NCBI RefSeq assembly: GCF_008386505.1
Contig: NZ_VUNZ01000001.1
Coordinates: 620,001-684,000, forward strand
Reading direction: 5' to 3'
Source: Chryseobacterium sediminis
GTDB lineage: Bacteria > Bacteroidota > Bacteroidia > Flavobacteriales > Weeksellaceae
Length of the DNA stretch: 64,000 nucleotides
Numbering within the stretch: position 1 is the stretch's first letter; every line of letters starts with the position of its first letter. Below are positions 17,531 to 27,010 of the stretch, piece by piece. The position numbers and the translations under genes were made by a program. The notes under the pieces were generated by a model that was given only the letters and a program-made list of their open reading frames with translations, ran no database searches and was not told where the DNA came from.

Positions 17531-19075
17531 TTAATGTTTTCTTTTATACTTGACTTTCTGCTTTATAATCTCGATGACATCTACATTCTGCACTTTAGAT
17601 TTAATCCATCCATGGATATCAATATAAAATAATGATCGTCTGTAATATTCATTTTTAGAATATGCTTCCAGCTTTTTATCAAAACTTTCAAACGCTTTCT
17701 GCCGTTGATCCAATACCTGATTATTAAGGTTCTTAAAAAACTGGATACTTTCAAAATGGAACTCTTCCGGCTTTTTCATTTTTTTAGCAAATTTTAAAGT
17801 AGAAGCAATAAACTCGTCGTAATCTTCATCATTTCCAGATTCATATTTTGCCATTAAGATGAGAATCCTTGTATGGAACAGCAGGTCTTCCTGTACATTT
17901 CCTTTGGATTCAATGACCCTCATAGAATATTCAATAGATTTGTCAAACATCTTACTGCCGAAGAACATGGCGGCCATTTTCAGATAGAGAATCATAAAAT
18001 GGTGTTCATCTATTCTTTCTCTGAGTTTTTCCATTTTTAATTCCACTTCAGGAATAAGCTTTGTTCCTGTGAAAAATTCCCCTTTTACAAAGTGAATATT
18101 CATCAGTGTATTGTAATGGGTAAGAAAAATAAGAGACTGAAGGTTTTCATTCTGGATAAAATTCTCAGCATGTACCATTTTATTAAAATTCGCGAAATGC
18201 TCTTCAAGAATATCAATGTTTCCATATAAAAACAGGATCTTCAGGAGATAGGTATTCCCTTTGATATACCAAACCGGGTGACTGTAGATCATTTCAGGTT
18301 TTTTATGAAACAGGTCTACCCATTGATAAGCATATTTCAAAGTATATTTATAATCCTGCAACAGCTGGTTTTTCCAGACATGAGCTTTATAGTACCAAAG
18401 TTTTTCCGTGAAGTTTAGTTTCTCAGGGTTTATATTTTTAATCTGGGCATTAAAAACATCCATCACTTCCTGTCGGTCTGCATCATTTTTTACGTAGCCG
18501 TGAGTAAGCATTTCACTGTATAATTTCAGAGAAAGATTAGACAGTTTTGTGGTGTAGCGGTTTTGTTTGCTGATCTCCTGAGATTGTTTGATAAGCTCTT
18601 CGGCACGTCCTTCAATACTTCGGGTAATGAATTGGGATTCAATTACTTTTTCAAGATCTATAATTTCAGAAGCAATACTTTTTTCATCCAGTTCCAATGC
18701 AGACTGTTTGGTTTTGTCCAGTATTTTTAAAGCCTGTTTGTAAAGTCCTTTCTGATACAAAATATTGGCAAAATCCAACTGTTCACGAAGCTGAATTCTG
18801 TAATTCTGATGACTCGGGTTCATACGAAGGCTTACAAGGATCTGTTTATAAAGATGGGCTTTAAGGTTAGAAAGCTGCTGTTTGGTAGAGATTTTTTTCT
18901 CAATGATCACACTTTCATCATATTCCTTCATCTTATCCATTTCAGAAAAGAGCAGTAGAAATTTGGCATCTACATTAATTCCGAGACGGTTTACATATAA
19001 CTTAAACTGTCGTTTTTCAGAGGTGGTCAATGACTTTACCAATACAAACAAAAAATCTTTCTGCAATTCTGCCAT
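17531..19075 (-). CDS. Conserved helical repeat protein of unknown function
   Basis: 514 residues, nearly all helix, with no signal peptide or membrane segment. It starts MAELQKDFLFVLVKSLTTSE and contains paired-helix stretches resembling degenerate TPR/SEL repeats (for example FANILYQKGLYKQALKILDK and DKSIEYSMRVIESKGN). Such solenoids usually bind other proteins. It ends in a lysine/arginine-rich tail (KVKYKRKH). It is divergently transcribed from leuA across a 148-bp gap. No catalytic motif was seen and no name can be given. Confidence 0.75.
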   Translation of the reverse strand: MAELQKDFLFVLVKSLTTSEKRQFKLYVNRLGINVDAKFLLLFSEMDKMKEYDESVIIEKKISTKQQLSNLKAHLYKQILVSLRMNPSHQNYRIQLREQLDFANILYQKGLYKQALKILDKTKQSALELDEKSIASEIIDLEKVIESQFITRSIEGRAEELIKQSQEISKQNRYTTKLSNLSLKLYSEMLTHGYVKNDADRQEVMDVFNAQIKNINPEKLNFTEKLWYYKAHVWKNQLLQDYKYTLKYAYQWVDLFHKKPEMIYSHPVWYIKGNTYLLKILFLYGNIDILEEHFANFNKMVHAENFIQNENLQSLIFLTHYNTLMNIHFVKGEFFTGTKLIPEVELKMEKLRERIDEHHFMILYLKMAAMFFGSKMFDKSIEYSMRVIESKGNVQEDLLFHTRILILMAKYESGNDEDYDEFIASTLKFAKKMKKPEEFHFESIQFFKNLNNQVLDQRQKAFESFDKKLEAYSKNEYYRRSLFYIDIHGWIKSKVQNVDVIEIIKQKVKYKRKH

Positions 19076-19187
19076 TGTAAATTTTTATAAATTAAAATAC
19101 TGATTAATAAATGAATACGATTGTTTTTTCAACTGTTGAATATTGTAATTTTCAGGAAAAGTGAAAATGGAAAAATATTGCAACCCG

Positions 19188-19195
19188 TAGTTTTG
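19188..19195 (+). promoter_or_regulatory. -7 promoter box of the leu operon
   Basis: TAGTTTTG, an exact TAnnTTTG match, lies 29 bp upstream of the leuA ATG. The short leader leaves no space for a leader-peptide attenuator or T-box, so regulation, if any, should be at the promoter. Confidence 0.55.
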
Positions 19196-19223
19196 AACCA
19201 AAATTAAGTAAAAAACTTCACTT

Positions 19224-20387
19224 ATGAATTCCGAAAAAATTGAAATTTTTGATACAACACTAAGAGATGGGGAGCAGGTTCCGGGATGTAAACTGAACAC
19301 GGAACAAAAACTGATTATTGCTGAAAGGCTTGATGAGCTAGGGATTGATATCATTGAAGCGGGATTCCCAATTTCCAGTCCGGGAGATTTTGAATCTGTT
19401 TCAGAAATTTCAAAACTGGTGAAAAAAGCAAAAGTATGCGGGCTGACAAGAGCGAATAAAAAAGATATTGATACCGCAGCGGAAGCATTGAAGTTTGCAA
19501 AGAGGCCAAGAATACACACCGGAATCGGAACTTCTGATTCTCACATTAAATATAAATTCAACTCCACAAGAGAAGACATTATTGAAAGAGCGGTAGAGGC
19601 AGTAAAATATGCTAAAACTTATGTAGAAGACGTAGAATTTTATGCCGAAGACGCCGGAAGAACAGACAATGAATATCTGGCGCAGGTTTGTGAGGCTGTT
19701 ATCAAAGCTGGAGCAACTGTTTTGAATATTCCTGATACAACAGGATATTGCCTCCCGGAAGAATATGGCCAAAAAATAAAATATCTGAGAGAAAATGTGA
19801 AGGGTATTGAAAAAGCGGTGCTGTCATGCCATTGTCACAATGATCTTGGACTGGCAACTGCCAATTCTATTGCGGGAGCCATCAACGGAGCCCGTCAGAT
19901 TGAGTGTACTATCAACGGATTGGGAGAAAGGGCAGGTAATACAGCTTTAGAAGAAGTTGTTATGATTTTGAAACAGCATAAAGATTTGAATCTCTATACA
20001 GATGTCAATTCCAGAATGCTGAATGAAATGAGTACAATGGTATCTGACTTGATGGGAATGTCTGTACAGCCCAATAAAGCGATTGTAGGAGCCAACGCTT
20101 TTGCCCACAGTTCTGGAATTCACCAGGATGGAGTGATCAAAAACAGAGAAACTTATGAAATCATAGATCCTGCAGAAGTAGGAGTAAATGCTTCTTCAAT
20201 TATTCTTACAGCCAGAAGCGGCCGTTCAGCATTGGCTTACCGTTTCAAACATATAGGATACGAGGTTACCAAAAATGAATTGGATTATTTATATCAGGAA
20301 TTTTTGAAAATCGCTGACCTTAAAAAAGAAATTTGTAATGATGATCTGAGTCTGATGATGGATTCTTTCACCAGAAAAATAGGATAG
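19224..20387 (+). CDS. leuA: 2-isopropylmalate synthase, short form
   Basis: Joins acetyl-CoA and 2-oxoisovalerate in the first committed step of leucine synthesis. The 387-residue protein has the [12 protein letters not shown] motif (metal and substrate site), the metal pair HCHNDLG and the [10 protein letters not shown] loop. It also has the first linker region ([26 protein letters not shown]). It stops there: the roughly 120-residue C-terminal domain that binds leucine in long forms (over 500 residues) is absent. Position ahead of leuC-leuD-leuB supports LeuA rather than citramalate or homocitrate synthase, though those cannot be excluded by sequence alone. Confidence 0.9.
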   Translation: MNSEKIEIFDTTLRDGEQVPGCKLNTEQKLIIAERLDELGIDIIEAGFPISSPGDFESVSEISKLVKKAKVCGLTRANKKDIDTAAEALKFAKRPRIHTGIGTSDSHIKYKFNSTREDIIERAVEAVKYAKTYVEDVEFYAEDAGRTDNEYLAQVCEAVIKAGATVLNIPDTTGYCLPEEYGQKIKYLRENVKGIEKAVLSCHCHNDLGLATANSIAGAINGARQIECTINGLGERAGNTALEEVVMILKQHKDLNLYTDVNSRMLNEMSTMVSDLMGMSVQPNKAIVGANAFAHSSGIHQDGVIKNRETYEIIDPAEVGVNASSIILTARSGRSALAYRFKHIGYEVTKNELDYLYQEFLKIADLKKEICNDDLSLMMDSFTRKIG

Positions 20388-20415
20388 GTTTGATTTAAAT
20401 CAAGATAAAAGTAAA

Positions 20416-21804
20416 ATGGACAACAGTAAAAAGACACTTTTTGATAAAGTATGGGACGCTCATGTGGTAGAAACCATTCCTGACGGACCTCAGATCATTT
20501 ATATAGACAAACATCTTATTCATGAGGTAACCAGTCCTCAGGCATTTGCAGAACTTGAATCCAGAAATCTGGAAATTTTCAGACCGGAGCAGATTGTAGC
20601 CACAGCGGATCACAATGTGCCTACTTTACATCAGGAACAGCCCATTAAAGATGATCTCTCAAGAAATCAGGTAGAGCAGCTTACAGAAAACTGTAAGAAA
20701 AACAATATTGAGCTTTTCGGATTGGGACATCAATATCAGGGGATCGTTCATATTATTGCTCCGGAATTAGGGATTACCCAGCCGGGGATGAGTATTGTAT
20801 GTGGTGACAGCCACACATCTACCCATGGAGCATTTGGATCTATTGCCTTTGGGATTGGTACCAGTCAGGTTGCACAGGTATTTGCCAGCCAATGTCTGTT
20901 ATTGAACAAACCAAAATCAATGAGAATTACAGTCAATGGTACACTGAATGAAAATGTTCAGCCAAAGGATGTGATTCTTTATATCATTTCAAAAATAGGA
21001 ACTGATGGAGGAACGGGATATTTCTGTGAATATGCTGGAAATGTATTTGAAGAAATGTCAATGGAAGGAAGAATGACAGTCTGCAATATGAGTATTGAAA
21101 TGGGTGCCAGAGGCGGAATGATTGCTCCTGACGAAACTACTTTTGAATATGTTCAGGGAAGAAAATTTGCACCTCAGGGAGAAGACTGGGAAGAGAAAGT
21201 AGAGTATTGGAAAACTTTGAAAACAGATGAAGGAGCTGCTTTTGATGAAGAACTCAGCTTTGATGCTTCAGATATTTATCCGATGATTACTTACGGGACG
21301 AATCCTGGAATGGGTATTTCAATTCGTGAAGTGATTCCTGCACCACAAAATGAATCTGAGGAGAAAGCTTTGAAATACATGGGACTGGAAGCCGGACAGG
21401 CAGTTAACAGCATTAAGGTAAATTACGTTTTCATAGGAAGCTGCACCAATGCCAGAATAGAGGATTTCCGATCCGCAGCCCAGTATATCAAAGGGAAAAG
21501 CAAATCAGATGCGGTAAAAGCTCTTATTGTTCCCGGATCTCAACAGGTTGTTAAGCAGATTTATGAAGAAGGATTGGATAAAATATTCAATGAGGCAGGA
21601 TTTCAGATCCGCCAGCCGGGATGTTCAGCATGTCTGGCTATGAATGATGATAAAATTCCTGAAGGTGAATATTGTGTTTCCACTTCCAACAGAAACTTTG
21701 AAGGCAGACAGGGACAAGGATCAAGAACTATTCTTGCCAGTCCGCTTACTGCAGCAAAAGCAGCGATAGAAGGTAAAATTTCAGCTTTTGAAAGTGTAAA
21801 CTAA
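20416..21804 (+). CDS. leuC: 3-isopropylmalate dehydratase, large subunit
   Basis: 462 residues. Aconitase-family protein that isomerises 2- to 3-isopropylmalate together with LeuD. Iron-sulfur cluster cysteines are visible in [13 protein letters not shown] and in [13 protein letters not shown]. Substrate-site stretches are [14 protein letters not shown] and the [13 protein letters not shown] end segment. It starts 28 bp after leuA. A 222-bp spacer with an inverted-repeat element separates it from leuD, unlike the tight spacing elsewhere in the operon. Confidence 0.97.
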   Translation: MDNSKKTLFDKVWDAHVVETIPDGPQIIYIDKHLIHEVTSPQAFAELESRNLEIFRPEQIVATADHNVPTLHQEQPIKDDLSRNQVEQLTENCKKNNIELFGLGHQYQGIVHIIAPELGITQPGMSIVCGDSHTSTHGAFGSIAFGIGTSQVAQVFASQCLLLNKPKSMRITVNGTLNENVQPKDVILYIISKIGTDGGTGYFCEYAGNVFEEMSMEGRMTVCNMSIEMGARGGMIAPDETTFEYVQGRKFAPQGEDWEEKVEYWKTLKTDEGAAFDEELSFDASDIYPMITYGTNPGMGISIREVIPAPQNESEEKALKYMGLEAGQAVNSIKVNYVFIGSCTNARIEDFRSAAQYIKGKSKSDAVKALIVPGSQQVVKQIYEEGLDKIFNEAGFQIRQPGCSACLAMNDDKIPEGEYCVSTSNRNFEGRQGQGSRTILASPLTAAKAAIEGKISAFESVN

Positions 21805-22026
21805 AAGTAATTTTAAATTATGTTTAAACCACAAAGAAACAAAAGTTGGTAACGCTTAAGTAATAAGAAATTATCAATGGCTTGCATAAAAAGAACACTT
21901 AAGCTTTTTGAAAATCTTTGATTTTCATTCTTATGCGAATTTCTTATATGGGTTCTTTTTATCCTTTCTTAAGTAAACTGAAGTGAAAAAAACTTTTGTG
22001 GTTCAAAGTCTAACAATGTAGAATAC
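21805..22026. repeat. Nested inverted-repeat element between leuC and leuD
   Basis: The ends are related in inverse: AACCACAAAG near 21827 faces CTTTTGTGGTT at 21993-22003. Inside, CTTAAG-containing segments (21855-21861, 21969-21974), ATAAGAAATT/AATTTCTTAT (about 21864-21873/21938-21947) and AAAAGAAC/GTTCTTTT (about 21889-21896/21952-21959) can pair in nested fashion. There is no coding frame. This layout looks like a small non-autonomous mobile or REP-like element inserted into the operon. It may form a strong RNA hairpin that changes leuD-leuB expression relative to leuA-leuC. Confidence 0.6.
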
Positions 22027-22635
22027 ATGCAAAAATTAGTTGTTTTAAAATCCCGTGCAGTTCCATTGCCGGCAGAAAATATAGATACAGACCAGATTAT
22101 TCCGGCAAGATTTCTGAAAAGTATAGACAGAAAAGGTTTCGGAGAAAATCTGTTCAGAGACTGGAGATTCAATATCCATACAGGAGAGCCCAATCCGGAT
22201 TTTGTGTTGAACAATCCTAAATTCAGTGGTGAAATTCTTGTTGCTGGAAATAACTTCGGATGTGGAAGCAGCCGTGAACACGCAGCCTGGTCTTTGACAG
22301 ATTATGGATTTAAAGTGATTATTTCGAGTTATTTCGCTGATATTTTTAAAGGAAACGCTTTAAATAACGGACTTGTTCCGGTAAAAGTTTCTGAAGAGTT
22401 TTTAAAAGAAATTTTAGAAGGAATCAATGAAAATCCTGACAATGAGATCGCGATTGACGTGGAATTACAATCCGTAAGCTTTAAAGATACAACGGAGACT
22501 TTTGAGATTGATTCCTATAAAAAAATATGTCTGTTGAACGGCTATGACGATATTGATTTTTTAATCAGCAGAAAACAGACAATCACAAATTTTGAACTAA
22601 AGACACAAAAAACAAATGAGCAACAATTATTTTAA
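22027..22635 (+). CDS. leuD: 3-isopropylmalate dehydratase, small subunit
   Basis: 202 residues, the swivel domain that completes the LeuC active site. Conserved segments are [13 protein letters not shown] near the N-terminus and [17 protein letters not shown], with [18 protein letters not shown] following. The last 20 bases overlap leuB, so translation of the two is probably coupled. Confidence 0.97.
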   Translation: MQKLVVLKSRAVPLPAENIDTDQIIPARFLKSIDRKGFGENLFRDWRFNIHTGEPNPDFVLNNPKFSGEILVAGNNFGCGSSREHAAWSLTDYGFKVIISSYFADIFKGNALNNGLVPVKVSEEFLKEILEGINENPDNEIAIDVELQSVSFKDTTETFEIDSYKKICLLNGYDDIDFLISRKQTITNFELKTQKTNEQQLF

Positions 22636-23740
22636 AATCGCGGTTCTTCCCGGAGATGGGATAGGCCCGGAAATCATCAGAGAGAGCATTAAAATATTAG
22701 ATGTTATTGCTGAAGCTTTTCAATGTAAATTCCATTTTGACTATGGATTAATCGGGGCAGAGGCTATTTTTAAGACAGGAAATCCTTTACCTGAAGAGAC
22801 GTTGAAAATTTGTAAAGAATCTGATGCTGTACTTTTCGGAGCCATTGGTGATCCGGTTTTTGATAATAATCCGGAAGCGAAAGTAAGACCCGAACAAGGT
22901 TTGTTGAAGCTCCGCAAAGAATTGGGATTGTTTGCCAATATCCGTCCTTTGAAAACCTATGCTTCTTTAATTGATAAAAGTCCGCTCAAAAGAGAAATTA
23001 TTGAAGGGGCCGACATTCAGATTTTCAGAGAATTGGTGAGTGGGATTTATTTTGGTGAAAAATTTACAGATCCGGAAGGTGAGTATGCTTATGATATCTG
23101 CAAATACAGTCGTGAAGATATTATTCCGATTGCCCATATGGCGTTTCAGGAAGCTCAGAAAAGAAAGAAAAAGCTTACGCTTATTGATAAGGCAAATGTT
23201 CTTGATACTTCAAGATTGTGGAGAAAAACCTGTCAGGAAATTGCTCCGGAATATCCGGATGTACAGCTTGATTATATGTTTGTAGATAATGCTGCCATGC
23301 AATTGATTCTCAATCCTAAGCATTTTGATGTTATTTTGACTGAAAATATGTTTGGTGATATTATATCGGATGAAGCGAGTGTGATCGGTGGTTCTATCGG
23401 ACTGTTGCCGTCTGCTTCAGTGGGAGAGAAGAACGCTTTGTTTGAGCCTATCCATGGATCTTATCCGCAGGCTAAAGGAAAAGGGATAGCGAATCCTGTT
23501 GCTTCAATCTTAAGTGTAGCCATGATGTTGGATCATTTGAATTTACATGCTGCAGCTGATAAGTTGCGACAGTCTGTAGAGCATGCCATTGAAAACAAGT
23601 ATGTCACTATTGATCTTAATACCAAACAATATTATTCAACAAGTGAAGTGGGAAGCTTTATTGCGGACCACATCAGATATTCCGAAAAATCATATTATAA
23701 TTTTGAAAATATAAAGATCGGAAAATCAACCATTGTATAG
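22616..23740 (+). CDS. leuB: 3-isopropylmalate dehydrogenase
   Basis: 374 residues. NAD-dependent oxidative decarboxylase giving 2-oxoisocaproate. The family start [12 protein letters not shown] is present, then the [21 protein letters not shown] substrate-binding segment, DNAAMQLI, the metal-binding [13 protein letters not shown] and the NAD-binding stretch [19 protein letters not shown]. It overlaps leuD by 20 bp and ends the operon, followed by a strong terminator. Confidence 0.97.
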   Translation: MSNNYFKIAVLPGDGIGPEIIRESIKILDVIAEAFQCKFHFDYGLIGAEAIFKTGNPLPEETLKICKESDAVLFGAIGDPVFDNNPEAKVRPEQGLLKLRKELGLFANIRPLKTYASLIDKSPLKREIIEGADIQIFRELVSGIYFGEKFTDPEGEYAYDICKYSREDIIPIAHMAFQEAQKRKKKLTLIDKANVLDTSRLWRKTCQEIAPEYPDVQLDYMFVDNAAMQLILNPKHFDVILTENMFGDIISDEASVIGGSIGLLPSASVGEKNALFEPIHGSYPQAKGKGIANPVASILSVAMMLDHLNLHAAADKLRQSVEHAIENKYVTIDLNTKQYYSTSEVGSFIADHIRYSEKSYYNFENIKIGKSTIV

Positions 23741-23772
23741 AAAACAAAAAGTTCAGTTAGATAGTTAGAAAG

Positions 23773-23805
23773 AAAAGTTCCGCCTCGTATGAGACGGAAC
23801 TTTTC
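23773..23805. terminator. Bidirectional terminator after leuB
   Basis: AAAAGTTCCG-CTC (23773-23786) pairs with GAG-CGGAACTTTT (23791-23804) around one mismatch, with a GTAT loop. T-runs occur on both strands, so it also serves the convergent small gene at 23832-24017. Confidence 0.9.
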
Positions 23806-23831
23806 AATTATAAAGAAGCCTGATAGCTCTT

Positions 23832-24017
23832 TTATTTTTTTGTATTATCCGTTTTTCCTGATTTGTTCTTTGAAGATTTTTGAATATCTTCTTTGTCAAT
23901 ATCAGGTGGATTGGTCTTTTTCGATGCCGCAGGAATATTTTGAAAATCCTGATTTTGCTGTTTCGTTTCTGCGGTATTGGCAGATTCTTTCTTTTTGGTG
24001 TTTCCTTTTGTATCCAT
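23832..24017 (-). CDS. Small hydrophilic, probably disordered protein
   Basis: 61 residues from the ATG at 24017; the frame is open 13 codons further up but those are hydrophobic and unlike the rest. The product is almost entirely Lys, Asn, Asp, Gln, Ser and Thr (MDTKGNTKKKESANTAETKQ and onwards), with no hydrophobic core. It is therefore predicted disordered. The function is unknown. It lies 71 bp after the DUF4230 gene on the same strand and is followed by the leuB terminator. Confidence 0.6.
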   Translation of the reverse strand: MDTKGNTKKKESANTAETKQQNQDFQNIPAASKKTNPPDIDKEDIQKSSKNKSGKTDNTKK

Positions 24018-24088
24018 GATTTTAAATTTTAATTTCAAGAATATGGATAGTATCATTCAAAGGGTTTGCCAAACAGAAATATTTCGTC

Positions 24089-24694
24089 CTAAAGTCCTAA
24101 AATACCAATTTTCCCGGTTTTATCCTCAATGGTGTAATTCAAAGCCTTTGCCAAAACAAAAACATTATTCAGGTTTTCCATCAGCTGTTTACGACCCTCA
24201 TTTCTCAACTGATTCTGATCAATTGATTTTTCTGCCGTTTCTTTAGCTTTTGCCGTCACATTCTTAATATCTTTTTCCGAAATACGGTTTAAAAATGAAT
24301 CGTCCAAAGACTGAATCTCAACACTCGGTGTAATTCTGATTTCAGCATCGGGAAGTTCTGTAATAACAAGCTTTTTGTTGATGGAATCTACTTCGATCTT
24401 CATTTTATTAAGATCATAAGAAACTTGCGCATTGGTCTTGGTATAAGTAATAATGCTGTTGCTGGAAACTTCTTTCCCGAATACTTCATAACCCATTTTG
24501 GTTTTCTGCATACTGGAAGTGTTCTGCTCCATTACCACCATCTTATTCATCTTAGAAATCTGATTGGTCAGGATATAATAATCCGACTGTTCAGTTTTAG
24601 TTCCAAGGTTCAAACAGGACTTCAGACCAAAAAACAGAAGCACCATAGCGCCGGCACCGGCTGCAAAGGACATGATTGTTCTATAATTTCTCAA
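24089..24694 (-). CDS. DUF4230 domain protein, membrane-anchored
   Basis: 201 residues, or 194 if the ATG at 24673 is used. The TTG at 24694 is preferred slightly, because it adds positively charged residues (RNYRT) before the membrane helix (about 9-25) and lies 3 bp after the previous stop. The rest matches DUF4230: repeated beta hairpins (ITYTKTNAQVSYDLNKMKIE, KLVITELPDAEI) and a C-terminal helix (AKETAEKSIDQNQLRNEGRK). The fold resembles SPFH-like or band-7 stalks, but the function is unknown. It is last in a three-gene unit with the thioredoxin-like and pyrophosphohydrolase genes. Confidence 0.75.
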   Translation of the reverse strand: MRNYRTIMSFAAGAGAMVLLFFGLKSCLNLGTKTEQSDYYILTNQISKMNKMVVMEQNTSSMQKTKMGYEVFGKEVSSNSIITYTKTNAQVSYDLNKMKIEVDSINKKLVITELPDAEIRITPSVEIQSLDDSFLNRISEKDIKNVTAKAKETAEKSIDQNQLRNEGRKQLMENLNNVFVLAKALNYTIEDKTGKIGILGL

Positions 24695-24697
24695 AAT

Positions 24698-25261
24698 CTA
24701 TTTAAAAATTTCTTTAATAACGGAGGAGTCGTTCTTTTTAAGGATTTCAACTAAATCTCTTTCAATGTAGCCTGTGGTAGGCATTTCTACAATTCTTCCA
24801 AGCTCTTTTCCATATCTTTTCAGGATAATGGTAGGGACTTTTTGAAGATTATAAAGACTTTCATCCCCGGTAGGAGATTCTTTCTTACGGTTTACGGCAA
24901 TAATGGTTAATTTATTTTCCGGATAATTAACGGCTTCCAATATTTTCATCAGTCTTGGAAAATCTCTGTGGCTGTCTTCACACCATGTTCCCATGAAAAC
25001 AATCATATCATAAGTCCCGATTTTCTCTTTTTTTAATTCACTGACTGCTTTTTGGTCAAGAGCATACTCATCATGTTCCTTTACATACCAATCTGCATAA
25101 GGAGCTTTTAAAAACTGCTCTTTCAGTTGGTTTCCCAAAAGCATTTTGCCGTCTTTCTGAGTTTCAACCTCGCGGTTTACCACTACTTTTTGAGCGCTAA
25201 GCTGTTGTACAGCTAAAAATAAGCTTGAAAAGGCAACAATATTGGTAATAAATTTTTTCAT
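24698..25261 (-). CDS. Exported thioredoxin-like protein with CxxS active site
   Basis: 187 residues. A signal peptide (to about residue 23, QLSAQ) leads to a thioredoxin fold. The strand IVFMGTWCEDSHRDFPRLMK holds the active site, which reads WCEDSH: the second cysteine of CxxC is replaced by serine. The cis-proline is in KVPTIILKRYGKELGRI. Monothiol variants usually act by glutathionylation-type exchange or as chaperones rather than as disulfide reductases. It starts 2 bp after the pyrophosphohydrolase gene, so the two are cotranscribed. Confidence 0.82.
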   Translation of the reverse strand: MKKFITNIVAFSSLFLAVQQLSAQKVVVNREVETQKDGKMLLGNQLKEQFLKAPYADWYVKEHDEYALDQKAVSELKKEKIGTYDMIVFMGTWCEDSHRDFPRLMKILEAVNYPENKLTIIAVNRKKESPTGDESLYNLQKVPTIILKRYGKELGRIVEMPTTGYIERDLVEILKKNDSSVIKEIFK

Positions 25262-25263
25262 AA

Positions 25264-25731
25264 TTATTTCTCGATAATTGATTTTAAATCAGCAGGAGAG
25301 TAGTATTTGTTTTTTAACACTTTATGATCTGCCTGTCTGTAAACATTGAATTTTTCTCCGGACTTTTCATAAAAAGATTCTACTTCCTTTTCTTTGTAAA
25401 ATTCTACTGTTTCCTTTGCCTGCTCTTCATTATCACACGCCTTCGACATATTGGAACGCTGAACTTCGTTGAATAGCTCTACAAATTTGCTGCCAAGTCC
25501 GAATTCCAGCACAGCACCACTCAAAACATACTGAAGATCACATAATGCATCAGCAATTTCTACAATATTATTATCAGCAATTGCCTGCTTAAGTTCGTTC
25601 AGTTCTTCCTGTAAAAGTTCTACTCTAAGATTGCATCTTTCCGGAGAAGGAATTTGTGGGGTATCTAAAATAGGGGCTTTGAAAGTAGTATGGAATTCTG
25701 CTACTTGGTTCAGACTATCAATTTTATCCAT
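25264..25731 (-). CDS. MazG-like nucleotide pyrophosphohydrolase
   Basis: 155 residues from the ATG at 25731; the longer frame adds 30 hydrophobic residues not seen in the family. All-alpha NTP-PPase motifs are present: EELNELKQAI (ExxE helix) and EIADALCDLQYVLSG (ExxD helix), which bind the Mg ions. The family hydrolyses NTP or modified dNTP to the monophosphate plus pyrophosphate. It is first gene of the unit with the thioredoxin-like and DUF4230 genes. The exact substrate cannot be inferred. Confidence 0.85.
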   Translation of the reverse strand: MDKIDSLNQVAEFHTTFKAPILDTPQIPSPERCNLRVELLQEELNELKQAIADNNIVEIADALCDLQYVLSGAVLEFGLGSKFVELFNEVQRSNMSKACDNEEQAKETVEFYKEKEVESFYEKSGEKFNVYRQADHKVLKNKYYSPADLKSIIEK

Positions 25732-25866
25732 GAATTTTTTTATTTCCACAAAGATAGAAAAGGATTTGTAAAATGTGAAATGTACAGAGGGAAATGTATG
25801 AATAAAAGAAACAAACCACAACTTAAAAATTGTGGTTTTGTTTTGAAATCTGTTGATTATATTTAA

Positions 25867-26286
25867 TTATTTCAGTGGCTCATATTTCCAGATGCCTGAG
25901 ATATTTAAGATCGATAATCCCGGCTGTTTTTCACCATAACTGAATACACAGATGTATTTTGAAGGGCAGGAAGAACAATCGGTACCAAAATATAAAGTTG
26001 GCTGATCATTGACGGTCAGTTCTCCGAAATGAAGCATTCTTTGAGAAGTTTCATTAACCATTCCGTGCTTTAACAATTCGCTTTTAGATAAAACTTTATC
26101 TTCATTGTACACATGAAAGATTGGAAACCCTGATTCGTAAGGCTTGATTTCAACTGTATTTTCATGACCACAATTACAACAGGTAAAAGTAGTTATGGCT
26201 GAGGGGAGAGCTTCGTCATTCATGAAAGTGTTTTTTGCAACTGAAGCTTTTTTGGTAATGTTTATTTTGTCTGAAATTGAATACAT
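25867..26286 (-). CDS. Small cysteine-rich protein, candidate immunity protein for the TNT-like lipoprotein
   Basis: 139 residues, cytoplasmic by composition (no signal peptide). It has a zinc-ribbon-like pair, CCNCGHEN (about residue 35) and CSSCPSKYICVF (about residue 105), which could hold one zinc. The end is GIWKYEPLK. No family was recognised. It starts 10 bp after the TNT-like lipoprotein gene on the same strand, which is the usual arrangement of a toxin followed by its immunity gene. That role is an inference from position and size only. Confidence 0.6.
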   Translation of the reverse strand: MYSISDKINITKKASVAKNTFMNDEALPSAITTFTCCNCGHENTVEIKPYESGFPIFHVYNEDKVLSKSELLKHGMVNETSQRMLHFGELTVNDQPTLYFGTDCSSCPSKYICVFSYGEKQPGLSILNISGIWKYEPLK

Positions 26287-26296
26287 CTGAATGGTT

Positions 26297-27010
26297 TTAT
26301 GGCTGAATAACCGTGCCTACTAAGTTAGGATATTTTCCGCTTGGACTTTTCTTAATGGTAACTTTTATGTAGCCCTCTTCTGCCAGCTTATTCCATGTCT
26401 TCTGATAACCTGTGTTGATGTCAATTGGAATTTTCCACATGGTTTGTTTTCCTTTTCCGGCCTGGTTAAACCAAGGAATAATGTCTGCCGTCTGTGTTTT
26501 AAACTGCATTGAATTGTTCAGAACATCAATCTCATAATAGAAATCATACTTGTCTTCAGGCTGATTTAATGCTCTCTGTGTGAAAGTATATGTATACCCG
26601 TTGATGATAGGACTTGTAAAACTTCCTCCTAAAGTAGGAACTCCGGTACCTGTATAATTACCAACAGCTCCGCTATATCTGTCAAATTTTTGCCCAACCT
26701 GTAAAGGGACATCGTCAACGATATTGTAACCTCCATTAGCTGGCGGCCATCCACCGTTTAAATTATTAGCTTTAAAAAGTGATTCCAATTCACTCCATTT
26801 TCCTCTTTTGTACAGGTCATAAGCTTGATTTCTGATTGTTTGGCTCACCGAATTGTTGGTGTCATAAGTTACAGCCAGTTCATCAGCATTTTTGTAAAAT
26901 ACAGTGGTGACATCGGGATTGATGTCTATTACATCATCATTGTCTGAGCTACAGGCAACCGAGAATGAAGTAATCGTTAAAAAAAAGATGCACTTAAATA
27001 AATGTTTCAT
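26297..27010 (-). CDS. Lipoprotein with TNT-like (DUF4237) NAD glycohydrolase domain
   Basis: 237 residues. Signal peptide with lipobox SVAC (C20). From about residue 86 to 217 it follows the TNT domain pattern of the mycobacterial CpnT toxin: GGWPPANGGY, then QKFDRYSG (R111), GGSFTSP, QRALNQPEDKYDFYYEIDVL, ADIIPWFNQAGKGKQTMW (Q189) and LAEEGYIKV. In CpnT the corresponding arginine and glutamine are needed to destroy NAD. The helical segment before it (about 35-85) may be a linker. The family role is as a toxin; here the lipid anchor would place it on a membrane. The gene just after it may encode immunity. Confidence 0.75.
   Translation of the reverse strand: MKHLFKCIFFLTITSFSVACSSDNDDVIDINPDVTTVFYKNADELAVTYDTNNSVSQTIRNQAYDLYKRGKWSELESLFKANNLNGGWPPANGGYNIVDDVPLQVGQKFDRYSGAVGNYTGTGVPTLGGSFTSPIINGYTYTFTQRALNQPEDKYDFYYEIDVLNNSMQFKTQTADIIPWFNQAGKGKQTMWKIPIDINTGYQKTWNKLAEEGYIKVTIKKSPSGKYPNLVGTVIQP

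Noticed and set aside
19076..19223. Leucine attenuator or T-box upstream of leuA
   Set aside because: The distance from the -7 box to the ATG is 29 bp, too short for either, and no leucine-rich leader peptide is visible.
19085..19519. 144-codon minus-strand frame covering the leuA start
   Set aside because: It is antisense to the conserved leuA coding region and has a low-complexity Ser/Phe-rich composition typical of shadows.
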